From Gigaspora rosea (lineage: Eukaryota > Glomeromycota > Glomeromycetes > Diversisporales > Gigasporaceae), in the NCBI GenBank assembly GCA_003550325.1, contig QKWP01000266.1, positions 210,549 through 274,548 of the forward strand: DNA of 64,000 nt. Direction: 5' to 3'. The position numbers and the translations under genes are program-made. The notes beneath the pieces were generated by a model. It did not search any database, was not told where the DNA came from, and saw only the letters and a program-made list of their open reading frames with translations. The stretch's first letter is position 1; the number at the start of each line of letters is the position of its first letter. Below, piece by piece: positions 11,669-22,360 of the stretch.

Positions 11669-12201
11669 TAGTGATGTGCCACGTACAGTACTATACGTAC
11701 TGTACGCTAAAATTTTTGCCGATCATTTATTAAGAGGGGTCGATAGAAATATTTATGTGCCAATTTACCAATCAAATTCGTTAATTGATCAATACCCGAT
11801 GAAGCTTTCTTGTTAGATAAATTAAATTTGTACATATTGCATCTAAAGTAGCAATCTATCTAAAGTAGCTACTTTAGATATATAAAGTAGCGCCTTAATA
11901 AAATCAAGCAGATATGTACATAGTATATTAAATATTTGCTTATTAAAATAGGTTTAAACATTACATTAATTATAATATAGACTAACATTAAAAAAATTAC
12001 AATATAGATACTAATTTAATTTTATTATATGATCTTAATTTTTTATATAAGCACTATACGTACTGTACGCTAAAAAAATTTGGGTATTATTTTAATGATT
12101 ACACATCACTAGCTGCATACTTTAAAATGATGCAGATCCGATCACTAGATCACGAGAATTTTGCCTATACGTACGAAGTCTTTTTCTTGGATAAATGCAT
12201 T

Positions 12202-12227
12202 NNNNNNNNNNNNNNNNNNNNNNNNNN
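12202..12227. other. Assembly gap of 26 N
   Basis: A run of 26 N followed by poly-T. Sequence across the composite MITE is therefore not continuous, and distances here are uncertain. Confidence 1.
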
Positions 12228-12344
12228 TTTTTTTTTTTTTGCTATTGAATCAAATTTATCTGACCTAATTAGCAACTCGACTAAAATCTCTGAACTAAAT
12301 TTAACTTGAAATCAATTCGTTTATAATAGATTTACATAGATTTA

Positions 12345-12438
12345 CTACAGTTTGTTCATTTTATATGTTCGTTTCATTTGCCTCTCTTCTGGGAGTCCTG
12401 GAAAGTGATGTTAACCAGATAATTAACTTCGAACGACC
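12345..12438. mobile_element. Right half of a PIF/Harbinger-like MITE
   Basis: It matches the right half of the element at 3345-3596 (GTTCATTTTATATGTTCG, then GGGAGTCCTGGAAAGTGATG) and ends CTTCGAACGACC followed by TAA. The left half is missing. Confidence 0.65.
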
Positions 12439-12700
12439 TAAATATTTATCTATTAAAATAGAATTAAATATTATATTAATTGTAATATAGACTAATATTA
12501 AAAAAAATTTAAAATATAACCGCTAGAGCAATTTTACTATATAAGTACTATACGTACTGTACGTACTGTACGTACTGTAAGTACTGTACGCTAAAAAATT
12601 TGGACATCATATAAATGGCACATCACTAGGCGTAACATGGGACCCCGTACAGCAAAATAGTGCAATGGGACAATCATGTGATTTTGAGAAAATCACAATT

Positions 12701-13102
12701 AGGGTGTCCAGGATTATGCGATGCGATGAGGTAAATTATGCGTGCGATCTGAGGTTGATTATGCGATGGATGCGAAATAAATTTCAAATTATGCGATCGA
12801 TTATGCGATTTTTTATTATTGTACACTATATATAGTCGGTTCTATTCTTCGGAAATTCGGAATTTTTCGGACACTCACTGAAAATTTTACCTCTTCATTC
12901 ATTTTCTACATCGGAAGTTTTCGGAATAAATCTTACTCGGTCCCCAAATTACACTTACGTTCCGAATATATTTAAACCAACCGATCATATTGCAGCCACA
13001 TGATCTGAGTGCGTTTTTTTGTCAAATTATGCGAAGCATATGCGATGCGAAAATTTGGTAAATTATGCGCATATTATGCTTTCGCATAATCCTGGACACC
13101 CT
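12701..13102. mobile_element. Mutator-like MITE (402 bp) with 10-bp TSD
   Basis: Inverted ends AGGGTGTCCAGGATTATGCG, each flanked by the identical decamer AATCACAATT (12691-12700 and 13103-13112). A 9-11 bp duplication fits MULEs. The word ATTATGCGAT recurs many times in both subterminal regions. The interior is noncoding. Confidence 0.85.
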
Positions 13103-13227
13103 AATCACAATTGAAAATCATCACGTGATTAATTTTAATTATAATAATAACGAACCAAATTCTAAATTTACACACATTTTATTAATATATTTTACAAATT
13201 AATAACGTTTTTAGAAAGATATAATAT

Positions 13228-13330
13228 ATAACATATGGGCGGATTTGTTTCCATCCGATATGTCACGTAAATTCGATTTTGTCACATATGATGATCAAAA
13301 CATGATCGCCAACCAATCATACGATTCCAT
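13228..13330. repeat. Dispersed GGCGGATTTGTTTCC module, copy 1
   Basis: About 100 bp beginning CATATGGGCGGATTTGTTTC recurs in complement near 60190-60285 and 19640-19700. At this locus and at 19640-19790 a second block, GGGACCCCG(T/C)ACAGCAAAA, lies upstream in the same order. All three copies sit 100-220 bp before an open frame pointing away from them, so they could be promoter-like or simply an old repeat. Confidence 0.5.
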
Positions 13331-13380
13331 TCGATTATATCTCTAGAATCGTTAAAATTTAGCACACTACTAAATTACTT

Positions 13381-14019
13381 TTGAATCTGGTGAATAAATG
13401 CTCAGACGTAGAACCTCAGAACCGAGCAACTGCTGAAAAATTAGCCAATACGTTGAGATTTCCAATGGCAAATAAATGTCAACTTTGCCAGGAGATTCTT
13501 TCTTCTCAAAAAAAGCTTGTAATTCACGAGAGAATTAAACATCGAAATAACAAGATCATACCTCATCGCAAGTTACTTATTCAACCATCCCTTGAGCAAA
13601 TCACATTTTATCAGGATGCATTTATAGTTCTTGTTAAAAAACGTCTTGGGTTTAGTAGGCATTCAATAGGCGCAAAACAAGTTTCTATTCATGCTTTTCC
13701 AGAAAATATATTTGTTTTTCTTTTTGAAAATGAACCTTCTTTCCGTTATAGTCCTGTACAACGAAAGTATTCTTGTTTTTTTCAGGGTGAGGCTGGTGAA
13801 CAAAGATTGAAACAACTAGTCAATTATGATAATTGGAACGTGCGACAAGATCCAAAATTAAAAACCATAGGCTACGTTCTATTTATGGATAATGAGAGTT
13901 CATACAGAGTTAACTTTAGCTGGACACAATCAGAATTTAGGGAGAATGAACGTATTTTTCAATGCGGTACAGTTACCTGTAAATTCACAGCAGATTCGGG
14001 AGAATTTTCTCAAGAGTAA
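13381..14019 (+). CDS. C2H2 zinc-finger protein with kinase-like tail, 5' end missing
   Basis: The open frame starts without an ATG; a TTTAG just upstream (near 13363) could be a splice acceptor. Residues 1-30 (NLVNKCSDVEPQNRATAEKL) look like the end of a TKL kinase C-lobe. A classical C2H2 finger follows at about residues 36-58 (CQLCQEI then HERIKH). The remaining 150 residues contain FPENIFVFLFENEPSFRY, VQRKYSCFFQGEAGEQRL and GYVLFMDNESSYRVNF, a sequence type that I associate with multicopy Glomeromycotina proteins of unknown function. The end CAAGAGTAAGG resembles a splice donor, so another exon may follow. This is probably a partial gene; its function is unknown beyond a possible nucleic-acid-binding finger. 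Confidence 0.5.
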   Translation: MNLVNKCSDVEPQNRATAEKLANTLRFPMANKCQLCQEILSSQKKLVIHERIKHRNNKIIPHRKLLIQPSLEQITFYQDAFIVLVKKRLGFSRHSIGAKQVSIHAFPENIFVFLFENEPSFRYSPVQRKYSCFFQGEAGEQRLKQLVNYDNWNVRQDPKLKTIGYVLFMDNESSYRVNFSWTQSEFRENERIFQCGTVTCKFTADSGEFSQE

Positions 14020-15321
14020 GGATTTGATGTTTGGATTTTTGTTAAATGATTCTTTAGTAGTTCTAAAAAATCTTTTTGATAACAAATTCTTTTTTAAAAA
14101 AAAAAATTCATTCATTTATTTATTAGACCCGTCATATCTCAAGCATCGAATTTACTGCAAGTTCATTCAAATAAGAATCCTCCAAGCGATGGGCCAGCTC
14201 AAAAAAATTATAGATTTATCTTACCTCGGGTACCTTTCCAACAAATTAATATATGATTATATTATCATTAGAGATGTAGCGCATAAATAATAGATTTAAA
14301 TCAACGAAAGGTGTTACAATATTTAAATCGCACTGAGGTTTTTAATTAGTGCTATAAAAATAAATTGTAATATGATGTTATTGATAGAAATTTAAAACTA
14401 TCATCAAAGTTTGAACCGTTGAATATTCAATAAAAAAAAATAATGATAATGTTTTTTTTTACAACATTTTAGATCCGTCTATTATTTAAATAGTTCATTT
14501 AGGATTTTATAGAATCACGAAAAGGTAATCAAATAATTTATAATTTTGACTAAATAAAAGTATTAATTAAATAATATGTTATTAATAATAGAAGTTCGTG
14601 AGATCTAAGCATATTTTAAAAGATTACAATGGATGGACCAATAAGTTATGTATTGCTAAGTCTATATGGTAATAATATTATTTATGAAGACCTTGTAAGC
14701 ACTATATTTATTTTACGGAATTTTATATTTATTAATTTTTTTAATGTTAAATAATTTAGAATTAACTATGCCTATAGCTTTGGAGTAATCTTGAAAAACT
14801 TCAAGCGAAAGATTATTGTTTTATTTTTTTGCTACCACCGGGACGTACGTTTTATTATAGTTTAATTAAAAAAGCTTAATCGGTTTTAAGTAAATTATAA
14901 ATAAAAACTATAGCAATATTGTAATATGTCGATACTGAATTATAGAAATGTGGTATTACATCAATACTACATTGTTTTATTTTATGATACAGTAGAATAA
15001 AAATTTAATAAATTATAGCGCATTCAAAAATTATGTGTAATTGATTATGATATAAATTTACGCAATAATATTGTAATTCAGTAATTATGGTGACAACTAT
15101 AAGCGTGGCAGCTCTGGTAAACTCTAAGATTAATTACTAAACAATTGAAAACTTTTTTAAAAATTTCTCATTTTATATAAACGAATAAATCATTTATTTA
15201 TAATTTATAAAATTTAAATAAAATATTCGTCCAATATAATAAATTTTCTAATGATCAAAAACTTGATGTGAATTTACCATCCCGATTTGAAAAAATGAAA
15301 ATTAGCTTTAACCAATTTTCA
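14020..15321. other. AT-rich gene-free stretch
   Basis: Very AT-rich sequence with poly-A/T runs. No domain-bearing frame, no TIR pair and no tandem repeat was found; short open frames here are chance. Confidence 0.5.
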
Positions 15322-18300
15322 CTATTGGCCAGAATCACTAAATAATATATTGCTAAAGGATAAAGTTTCCTTATTATTTACATTAACCTTTCGATTAATG
15401 ATTTCTTTTGGGGTATTGTTAATCAAATAAAAAAGTTGCCGGTTTTCAAACGACCAGGGTTGGCACCAATGGAATTCGGACATTGGAAATCTGTCCGATA
15501 TCCAGTGTCCAAATTGTCCGATCAAAAGCAATGGACATAGGATTGGACATAAGATCGGACATAAGATTAAATCGGTTATATTATTGGCCAATTAACAAAC
15601 ATGTGACAATCAACCAATAAAATTATGCTTATAGATAATAAATTAATTATAATAAAATGTTCGAATAAGCCATATTTACTAACTAGATAGGGTTATAAGG
15701 AATAAATGACTATCATCGATTTGCATGTTATTTTCAAATTTACTAATGACATTAGTCAATTCATAATTGATGTAAATTGAAGTTAATTTAATGTTTTTAA
15801 TTGAATATACGCTAAATGGATTCAGAATCACCTTTACTGTAAGTTCGAAATTCTTTACCGATTTGAGTGAATTTAAAATTTCGTTTCAACATATGAGTAT
15901 TTAGAATCAACTTATATTGATTCTAAATCTACCAAGATTCTATTCCCGATGTACAACATATAACGCATACAACGAATACGTATTTATTATTATTATTATT
16001 ATGGACAGGACCGACGAATTATTTTAGAGAATTAATATAGCATGATTCAGAAATGTAAATACAAAAATTTCCTATAATCAAATAATTCATTGTTTATGGC
16101 AAGAACACGGCGATTATAAACCAATTTGGGCCGAATTAATTCAATTGCTAGATATGATTACCATGTCGCATACGAAAATACATTAAAAGCTTTATAATAC
16201 GTTAAAAGCCACATATATTACAACATCGTTATTTATGTTCCTGCGTCGCGCAGTTACCTTATACATATATACACTGAATTGAACAATAATATAAATTAAT
16301 TTCTTCAGGCGCTTTCGCATTTGTCATATAAGTTTATGGATGGACTATGATTAGCATCGGACATATCTTCGAACATCGGACAATTGTCAGAATTGTCCTA
16401 TGCAAATTATTGGATATTGTCCGTTGACAACTATAACTGCGCCTCATCGGACATTGGACATTGCTTCGGACAATTTGGAAATGTCCGATGTCCGATAAAA
16501 TCATCGGACATGTGATTTGCACAACCCTGCAAACGACAATATAACATAAACGACGGATTTTTCCTTATTCCCTCCTCCCATAGTAGTACCTCCGAAGAAT
16601 AGTCGAACCTAATAAATTTATTAAAATATATATCTAAATAAGATTATAAATATAATAAAATTTATATTAACATTACCTGATTATGGTTTTTTTTTCGATA
16701 CTTTATGTAGAAAAAATTCGTAACGAGAGACCTTTTGCTTTTAATTGCCGCATAAATAAAGGTACGTGTTTTGCAAACACATGCATGTACGGTGTAATGT
16801 CTGATTTTCTATAAAGTCCAAGATTTTGTGAAGAATTTATAGGACCCTGAGAGGGGGAGCAAAATGCTCGAACCCAATTTTCTGCATTGACTTTATATTG
16901 ATCAATTTCTTGATCAGATAGTTGCGATTGTCGTATGATATTATATAAACGATGAAATTAACGCCATAATTGTTCAATATTTTTGCCACGTGTACCAGAA
17001 ATGAACCGTGTAACAGGAAAGTTTTGTAGCATTTTTTTTTATCTGTACCCATTAACGAAGTCCAATTCCATTTGTTACTTGTGGATTTAGATTTATAAAA
17101 TTCAAAATGAATTGCAAGGTCTTTAAATGATGTTTCAATGGATGGCTTTATTTGTTTTTCAAATTCTTTTCTTTTAAACAAATCATTAAAAAAGCACTCC
17201 GTTAAAACATCTGATATGCGCAATAGTAAATGCAATTCATCAGGAATATAATTTTCTTGGTCAATTGCAGGAAATAAAATGGGTTTTTTTGCGCCTAATT
17301 AAAATTATTAAATTTATATAACAGTATACAAAACATATAAGTATTACAAAATATATATATATAATGCTTTTAAATTTTATTTAATAATGATATATAATAT
17401 ATTTAGAATTTCCAGTATTCGCCCAAGTCTGATCCATATCCCACCGAGACGCCGTATCACAATTACAGTACAAACAAAAATAATTCGCATTTGGTGCGTT
17501 TAGTCCCATTATCATGCACATAAACTTCCAATCGCCACAAAAATATATTTCTACGGGCCAATGGATATTATCACGATCAAAAAAACATTATTTTTAATAT
17601 CTAAAAGTTGATCTTTGAATATATGTCCAACTTTTGCCAACGTGTCATATTTTTCTTGCCAAACGTATAAACAGATACTTAAAAAAAAAAAATTAAAACT
17701 TATTTTATTAATAATAATAAAAATTGATACTTAAAATTAATTTCTAAAACCTACCAAAATTGATGATCAGGTTTTAAAACATTTTCACCTTCATTTAGAA
17801 GGCAAATCGTCATCATCACATGATTTTGTTTGCAGCCCACATTACGACCATCACCTCCAAGCTTTAGCTTAATCGTATCTCCTGGAATAAGAATAGGTAA
17901 AGAGGATCATTTCCAAATGGGAACAAGAACATCTAGAATAGATTTAATGGACCTATAAGCACTATTTCCAATTTCTGATTGTTCAACTATTATTCCATTA
18001 CTATATTCAGGTGATATATCATCATTGGGGCTAGGTTGATTTATAGCATTGTCAATATTAAAATTTTCAATTTTAATTTTTCTATTCATTAGGTTTGTGA
18101 TTTTTATTCTCCGTGCTGCAACTTCATGTTCTCTAATAAGTTGAGGTTCAACAGCAGACAAATGGCGATAACCATCGCATGATAGTAAAGATTTATCACA
18201 GGCATGAATAGTAGCGTCTAACTTCAAAAGCTCTATTTCTTTATTAAATAGTTGATAATTTAAGTTAATACCTTTGTTATTAACATTCAATTGAATATTA

Positions 18301-19467
18301 CACACATGAACCATGGGCCGTTTATTATTCGTAACTAATTGATGTTTTATAATTAATGCAGAAAGTTCTTTTTCAGAATCTTTTCCAAAGGCAACAAGCT
18401 GTTTATATTGTCATGATGCTGATTGTATGCTTGAAAAAGGACGTTTTCTTTTAAGCGTTGTGGATATTGAGGTTATTGCTGATTTATGATACTGTTCAAA
18501 TGTTTTTTCTCCATCAATATTTAACTGTCCATTAGAGTTTTCGCTCTCAGCAGATTTCAAGTACCATTCGAATGCCTTTTTTTCATCTTTAGAAACACCT
18601 ATTCCATTTTGGTAGCAATTTCCAATGCTTAATTGTCCATTGGAGTTCATACTCTCAGCAGATTTCAAGTACCACTCAAATGCCTTTTTTCATCTTTACA
18701 AATACCTGTTCCATTTTGGTAACAGGTTCCAACATTTAATTGTCCGCTAGAATTTCCACTCTTAGCTGATTTCAAGAACCATTTAAATGGCATTTTTTCA
18801 TCTTTGGTAATGCCTATCCCATTTTGTTAGCAATTTCTGACACTTAAAAATCCACTAGAATTTCCACTCCCAGCAGATTTTAAGTACCATTCAAATGCCT
18901 TTGTCACATCTTTAGAGACGCCTATTCCATTACGATAACAATTTCCAACAATTAATTGTCCATCAGGGTTTCCACTTTCAGCAGTTTTCAAGAACCATTC
19001 AAATGCCTTTTTTTCATTTTTGCAAGTGCCTATTCCATATTGGTAACAGTTTCCAACACTTAGTTGTCCACTGAAATTTCCACCCTTAGCAGATTTTAAA
19101 TTCTCTCGAATGTCTTTCTCTCATCTCCAGGAATGCCTATACTACTTGGGCAGCAACTTCTAGTATTGAATCGTTCATTAAAAGTTTCATCTCCAATACT
19201 TGTTTTGTTAATGTTGTAAACTGAATTGGTTCCATATTTTTGTCTTTTATTCGGGCCTAAGTTTCTATCATATACTACCAATTCAATGTAATGTTTGTGA
19301 CAAAGTTGGCTATATAAGCTAAGTCCCGTCTTTAAATTTGAAATGGCCGGACTTTGCATAGCTTTAGCCAAAAGGTCTGGTGTTAATAAGCGAAACTTTT
19401 CTTTCAGGTCATCTTTGCCACATACTGCACACGGACCTGTGTTTTTACGTGGTCTACCTGCTGGCAT
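15322..19467 (-). pseudogene. Multicopy zinc-finger/Sel1 gene of unknown function, broken
   Basis: From the ATG at 19467 the first exon encodes MPAGRPRKNTGPCAVCGKDD, a CxxC pair with a later LCHKHY that could complete a zinc site. About five or six Sel1 units of 36 residues follow (consensus GNCYQNGIGxxKDEKKAFEW, about 18440-19095). Next come a helical region (18314-17907) and a conserved core with KLGGDGRNVGCKQNHVMMTI. An intron (GTAGG to AAG, near 17751-17690) restores DHQFCICLYVWQEKYDTLAK. Later exons encode ELHLLLRISDVL, NKWNWTSLMG, VRLFFGGTTMGGG and ENRQLFYLINNTPKEIIN. The core could be an RNase-H-fold (DDE) domain, hence a transposase-like gene; that is inference. Breaks seen: a frameshift at the Sel1 entry, in-frame TGA codons near 18411 and 17907, a TAA within the Sel1 region, and a hAT element inserted in the last coding part. 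Confidence 0.6.
15455..16529. mobile_element. Non-autonomous hAT element (1,075 bp) with perfect 8-bp TSD
   Basis: The ends are CAGGGTTGGCA and TGCACAACCCTG, flanked by the identical octamer CAAACGAC (15447-15454 and 16530-16537). The subterminal regions are packed with TCCGATGTCCGA-type words (15470-15570 and 16340-16510). No transposase. The octamer lies in a coding exon of the minus-strand gene around it: the frame reads VVYVILSF before the insertion and SFENRQLFYLIN after it. Confidence 0.92.
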
Positions 19468-19639
19468 TTTTACTAGTAAAAATTTAGGGTCTTGAAAAAA
19501 GAATTTGGGATCTCTAAATTCAAGGCCTTGTTGAATATAAGTACAAAATATAAAACTTCAAACTATAATATATAAAAAGTTATTTTACTTTTACGTAACC
19601 CAAATTTTAATACTATATTAAGTAAATCAGCCAATCAGT

Positions 19640-19790
19640 ACAACTTTTCGATCATCACATGTTTTGATAATCGGAAACAAATCCGCCTATATGAAATGGA
19701 TTATTATTATAAAATCTCAAAATCTGATTGGTTGGCCCAATGCACTGTTTTGCTGTGCGGGGTCCCACATATGCAAGAAAGATAATAAGT
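19640..19790 (-). repeat. Dispersed GGCGGATTTGTTTCC module, copy 2
   Basis: On the minus strand this reads GGGACCCCGCACAGCAAAAC, then AGGCGGATTTGTTTCCGATT, then AACATGTGATGATCG, in the same order as at 12640-13330. It sits about 200 bp upstream of the ATG at 19467 of the minus-strand gene. Confidence 0.5.
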
Positions 19791-19839
19791 AAATTTTGTT
19801 TGGAGCAACGATTGGATGTAGCGTCATTACAAGGTGATA

Positions 19840-20410
19840 ATTCCATCAGGGATCTTTAGGGCGTGAAATGTCATATGATCTACAAACATAGTGAAGATCA
19901 TATATTAAATTTTACTAATAAAGATTTTTTGTCGATCATTCTGTTTAATAACAAAAATATATAAAATTTTAAATTTAAATAACTCCTGAACTATTCATGA
20001 GATACATGCGAAATTATATTTATTAGATTCCTTTTAACATTCTCTTTAAAGTAATAGAGCCCTTTTTTTATTTTTCATATAATTAAAGTGAAAACTGATT
20101 ACTAAAACACGATTAATTTTATGACAATAAAAAAAGAGCACTATTACCTTAAAGAGAACATTAAGTGGAATCTAACAAAGGTATTTTTACTCGTATATCT
20201 TTAATAGTTCAAAAGTTATTTCAGTTTAAATTTTATATTGATAATGATAATGATCATAACGAGTGATTATTAGCAGTCAGAAATAGGTTGCAGATCATGC
20301 AGATCATCGGAAAAATCTTGATTAGTAAAAATTATTATGTGATCTTCACTATGTTTGTATTTGTTATGCTATTTCACACCCTAAGGGATCTTTATCCCAA
20401 TGATTCCAAT
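19840..20410. repeat. Inverted duplication, arms about 250 bp
   Basis: The left arm, read in complement, contains ATGATCTTCACTATGTTTGT and TTTCACGCCCTAAAGATCCC. The right arm contains GTGATCTTCACTATGTTTGT and TTTCACACCCTAAGGGATCT. The two arms meet near 20110 around AAAAAAAGRGC. The right arm includes the first codons of the gene at 20297, so the left arm is a decayed inverted copy of its 5' region. Confidence 0.65.
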
Positions 20411-20849
20411 GTTTCATCATTCGTTGAGCATCAAAAATTAATGTTTGAAAAATATCTCGATTTGCGAGAGCAACTTGTATCAGAAAACAAATTGTTCACA
20501 TTGTTTGAAAGGTCACTCAATGATATGAATTTTTGGTATAAGGCGAGATCTCTTCATCCGAATCGATTTTTATACAATGATGATAAATGGCAGTGTCACA
20601 ATATATACATATCTGTACCATCTCTCGACGCATATCAAAAAAAAAATCAATGAGGATGGTAGAAATTTTATAACTGATCCTTATATAGTTCGTGAAAAAT
20701 ATGAGGATGAAAAATTACATTACGTAAAAAGTACGAATAGGTTACTTGATGCTTTCGCGTGTATATCAGAGGTAAAATTTGTACTTAATCATGTTAAAAA
20801 TTTGAACGCAAATTTAAAAAGAAAAACCAAAATGGGATGGATGGAATGA
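20297..20849 (+). CDS. Unknown protein with N-terminal membrane segment
   Basis: The first ATG is at 20297 (the preceding open codons begin with TTG). The N-terminus MQIIGKILISKNYYVIFTMF continues into a hydrophobic stretch (VFVMLFHTL), predicted as a signal anchor near residues 8-28. The rest is soluble and charged. The frame changes at a nine-A run near 20638; the second part continues with EDGRNFITDPYIVREKYEDE and ends MGWME. With one base of difference in the homopolymer this would be a protein of about 184 residues, so the break may be a sequencing error. No family recognised. Its 5' end lies in the right arm of the inverted duplication at 19840-20410. Confidence 0.45.
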
Positions 20850-20996
20850 TTTTATTTACATATTGAAATTATTAAATTATTATGTACATGTAATGAAATG
20901 ATTATTATTTTCTTCTATATTTTTATCTAAAGATAAATAAAATTTTTCTCTACGTTTTCAATTTCTTGCAAAAGCATTTTAGCATCATATAATAAA

Positions 20997-21248
20997 TTAT
21001 GAATATCTTTTTTCAATTCCTTCATAATCATTTTTTTGTGAAATGAGATCTTCTTTTGCGCTGGCACTTATTGCTTCTGCTTTCTTGATATCGTCGTTAT
21101 CTATATCTATATCTAGATATAGATTATTATTATGCGTATGGAGACTGCATAATAATTCGTTGTTAAAATAAATGAAACAAGTTTCATTTATTGAAACATA
21201 AAAATCTCTAATAATTTCTTTTTTATAGAGATTTTTGAAAGATTTCAC
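20997..21248 (-). CDS. Small unknown protein, probably missing its first exon
   Basis: The open frame of 83 codons begins at GTG with no good ATG upstream, so the true start is unclear. It encodes KSFKNLYKKEIIRDFYVSIN, ETCFIYFNNELLCSLHTH and an acidic repeat-like DIDIDNDD, ending ISQKNDYEGIEKRYS. The Asp-rich part comes from a TATATCTATATC simple repeat. No domain recognised. It is convergent with the gene at 20297-20849. Confidence 0.3.
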   Translation of the reverse strand: MKSFKNLYKKEIIRDFYVSINETCFIYFNNELLCSLHTHNNNLYLDIDIDNDDIKKAEAISASAKEDLISQKNDYEGIEKRYS

Positions 21249-21713
21249 GCAAAAAAAATTTACGTGATATTTCGTTTGTTTGGTTGACCAAACATTAATT
21301 TCTTTGATTAATGTTTGGACGAGAAAATGTGAATCATTTTTGTATATGATACAATACGCGTTTTCAAAAATTTTTTTAATAATCTTTAATGTGTAAATCC
21401 TTTTTTATAATTTGAAAATGTAAATATAACCTATATACAAAATAGATGTTGTTAGAGTTGTACCAAAGAAAGTCTGGATACTTTCTTTGCTTTTGGTATA
21501 TTTTTCAAATTTAGCTTTAAACCAAGTAGAAAAATTTTCCTTACTCTTTATTATTTCAGCTAAATTCACAATAAAAATTTATAATGTTCACTTTCGCTTT
21601 AAATTTTAAATATTAAATTTACTTAATAGTCTTTATTAAAAATACTTTATAATCATTATTTAGAGTAAACGTAAACTTTATTGTCGTTAGAACTTTATTG
21701 CATGAAAGTTAAA

Positions 21714-22166
21714 TCACTGTACATTAAAATCTCCTATTACAATTTTTTGTCTTTGGTTTTTGACTACTAAAAAAGAAATTAATAAAGCTAGTAAAAGTGA
21801 AATTTGTTCTGTTCTAGTTACGGAAATATTTTGCTTATTCCAAATTTGTTTTGTTAAATTAAACAGCGTTCTTTCACATTTATCTCCTAAAACTAGCATG
21901 AAAACAGTTACGCTAAAAAAGCTTATTGTTTTAATAAAACTTCTAGAGAATTCAGCTTTGCCAGGAATCCATACGGTGCTGCCAACTTTACGAAAGTAAA
22001 GTTCACCAATAGAAAAAATTACTACCGTTGTAAGCTTCACCACCATTATTTTTGTGGATAACTTGGCCGCCTGCAAGTAAAGTAACATGACCATGTTATT
22101 TGCTGTATAGAACAAGTCATTATAAATCTCTTCAATTATATCACTTAAAATGCGCCGATAGCTCAT
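21714..22166 (-). CDS. Unknown 150-residue membrane protein
   Basis: Starts at the ATG at 22166 with MSYRRILSDIIEEIYNDLFY. Three hydrophobic stretches are visible: around residues 24-50 (NNMVMLLYLQAA to TTVVIFSI), 80-94 (TISFFSVTVFMLVLG) and 120-133 (ISLLLALLISFLVV). It ends KIVIGDFNVQ. The frame is intact. No family recognised; its position near the right end of the 17-kb element makes it a candidate cargo gene. Confidence 0.4.
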   Translation of the reverse strand: MSYRRILSDIIEEIYNDLFYTANNMVMLLYLQAAKLSTKIMVVKLTTVVIFSIGELYFRKVGSTVWIPGKAEFSRSFIKTISFFSVTVFMLVLGDKCERTLFNLTKQIWNKQNISVTRTEQISLLLALLISFLVVKNQRQKIVIGDFNVQ

Positions 22167-22244
22167 ATTGATAATTAACTAAAAATCTATTTACAAGCAA
22201 AAATTAATTAACTTATTTGTATAAATAAGTATACTTGGGTTAAT

Positions 22245-22360
22245 GATGCCTGATGAAACTTACGTGACCTGACGAAACATAATAGTTTCGTCATTTCGTC
22301 AGTGACGAAACTATGACGAAACTTATGGTTTCGTCAGGCGAAATAGTTTCGTCAAGCATC
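22245..22360. mobile_element. Short MITE with ATGCYTGAYGAAACT ends
   Basis: About 115 bp that folds on itself: ATGCCTGATGAAACT on the left, complement of ATGCTTGACGAAACT on the right, with GTTTCGTCA repeated several times inside. Near-direct repeats TATACTTGGGT and TATAACTTGGGT flank it and may be a target duplication. Confidence 0.55.

Larger units (their letters stand above)
11669..12628. mobile_element. TAGTGATGTGCC-family hAT-like element, composite
   Basis: The left end TAGTGATGTGCC at 11669 and the right end GGCACATCACTA at 12628 are flanked by GGTGTAAC and GGCGTAAC (7 of 8 identical), so they appear to be the two ends of one insertion. Between them lie a second internal end (12100-12111), a duplicated AT-rich segment (about 11930-12100 versus 12440-12600), the N gap and a PIF half-element. 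The internal end has flanks that do not pair with 11669. The structure is best read as nested or rearranged copies. Confidence 0.55.

Noticed and set aside
22245-22360. Riboswitch or structured RNA from the repeated GTTTCGTCA words
   Set aside because: The words are arranged as inverted ends of a short MITE; nothing suggests an RNA gene.
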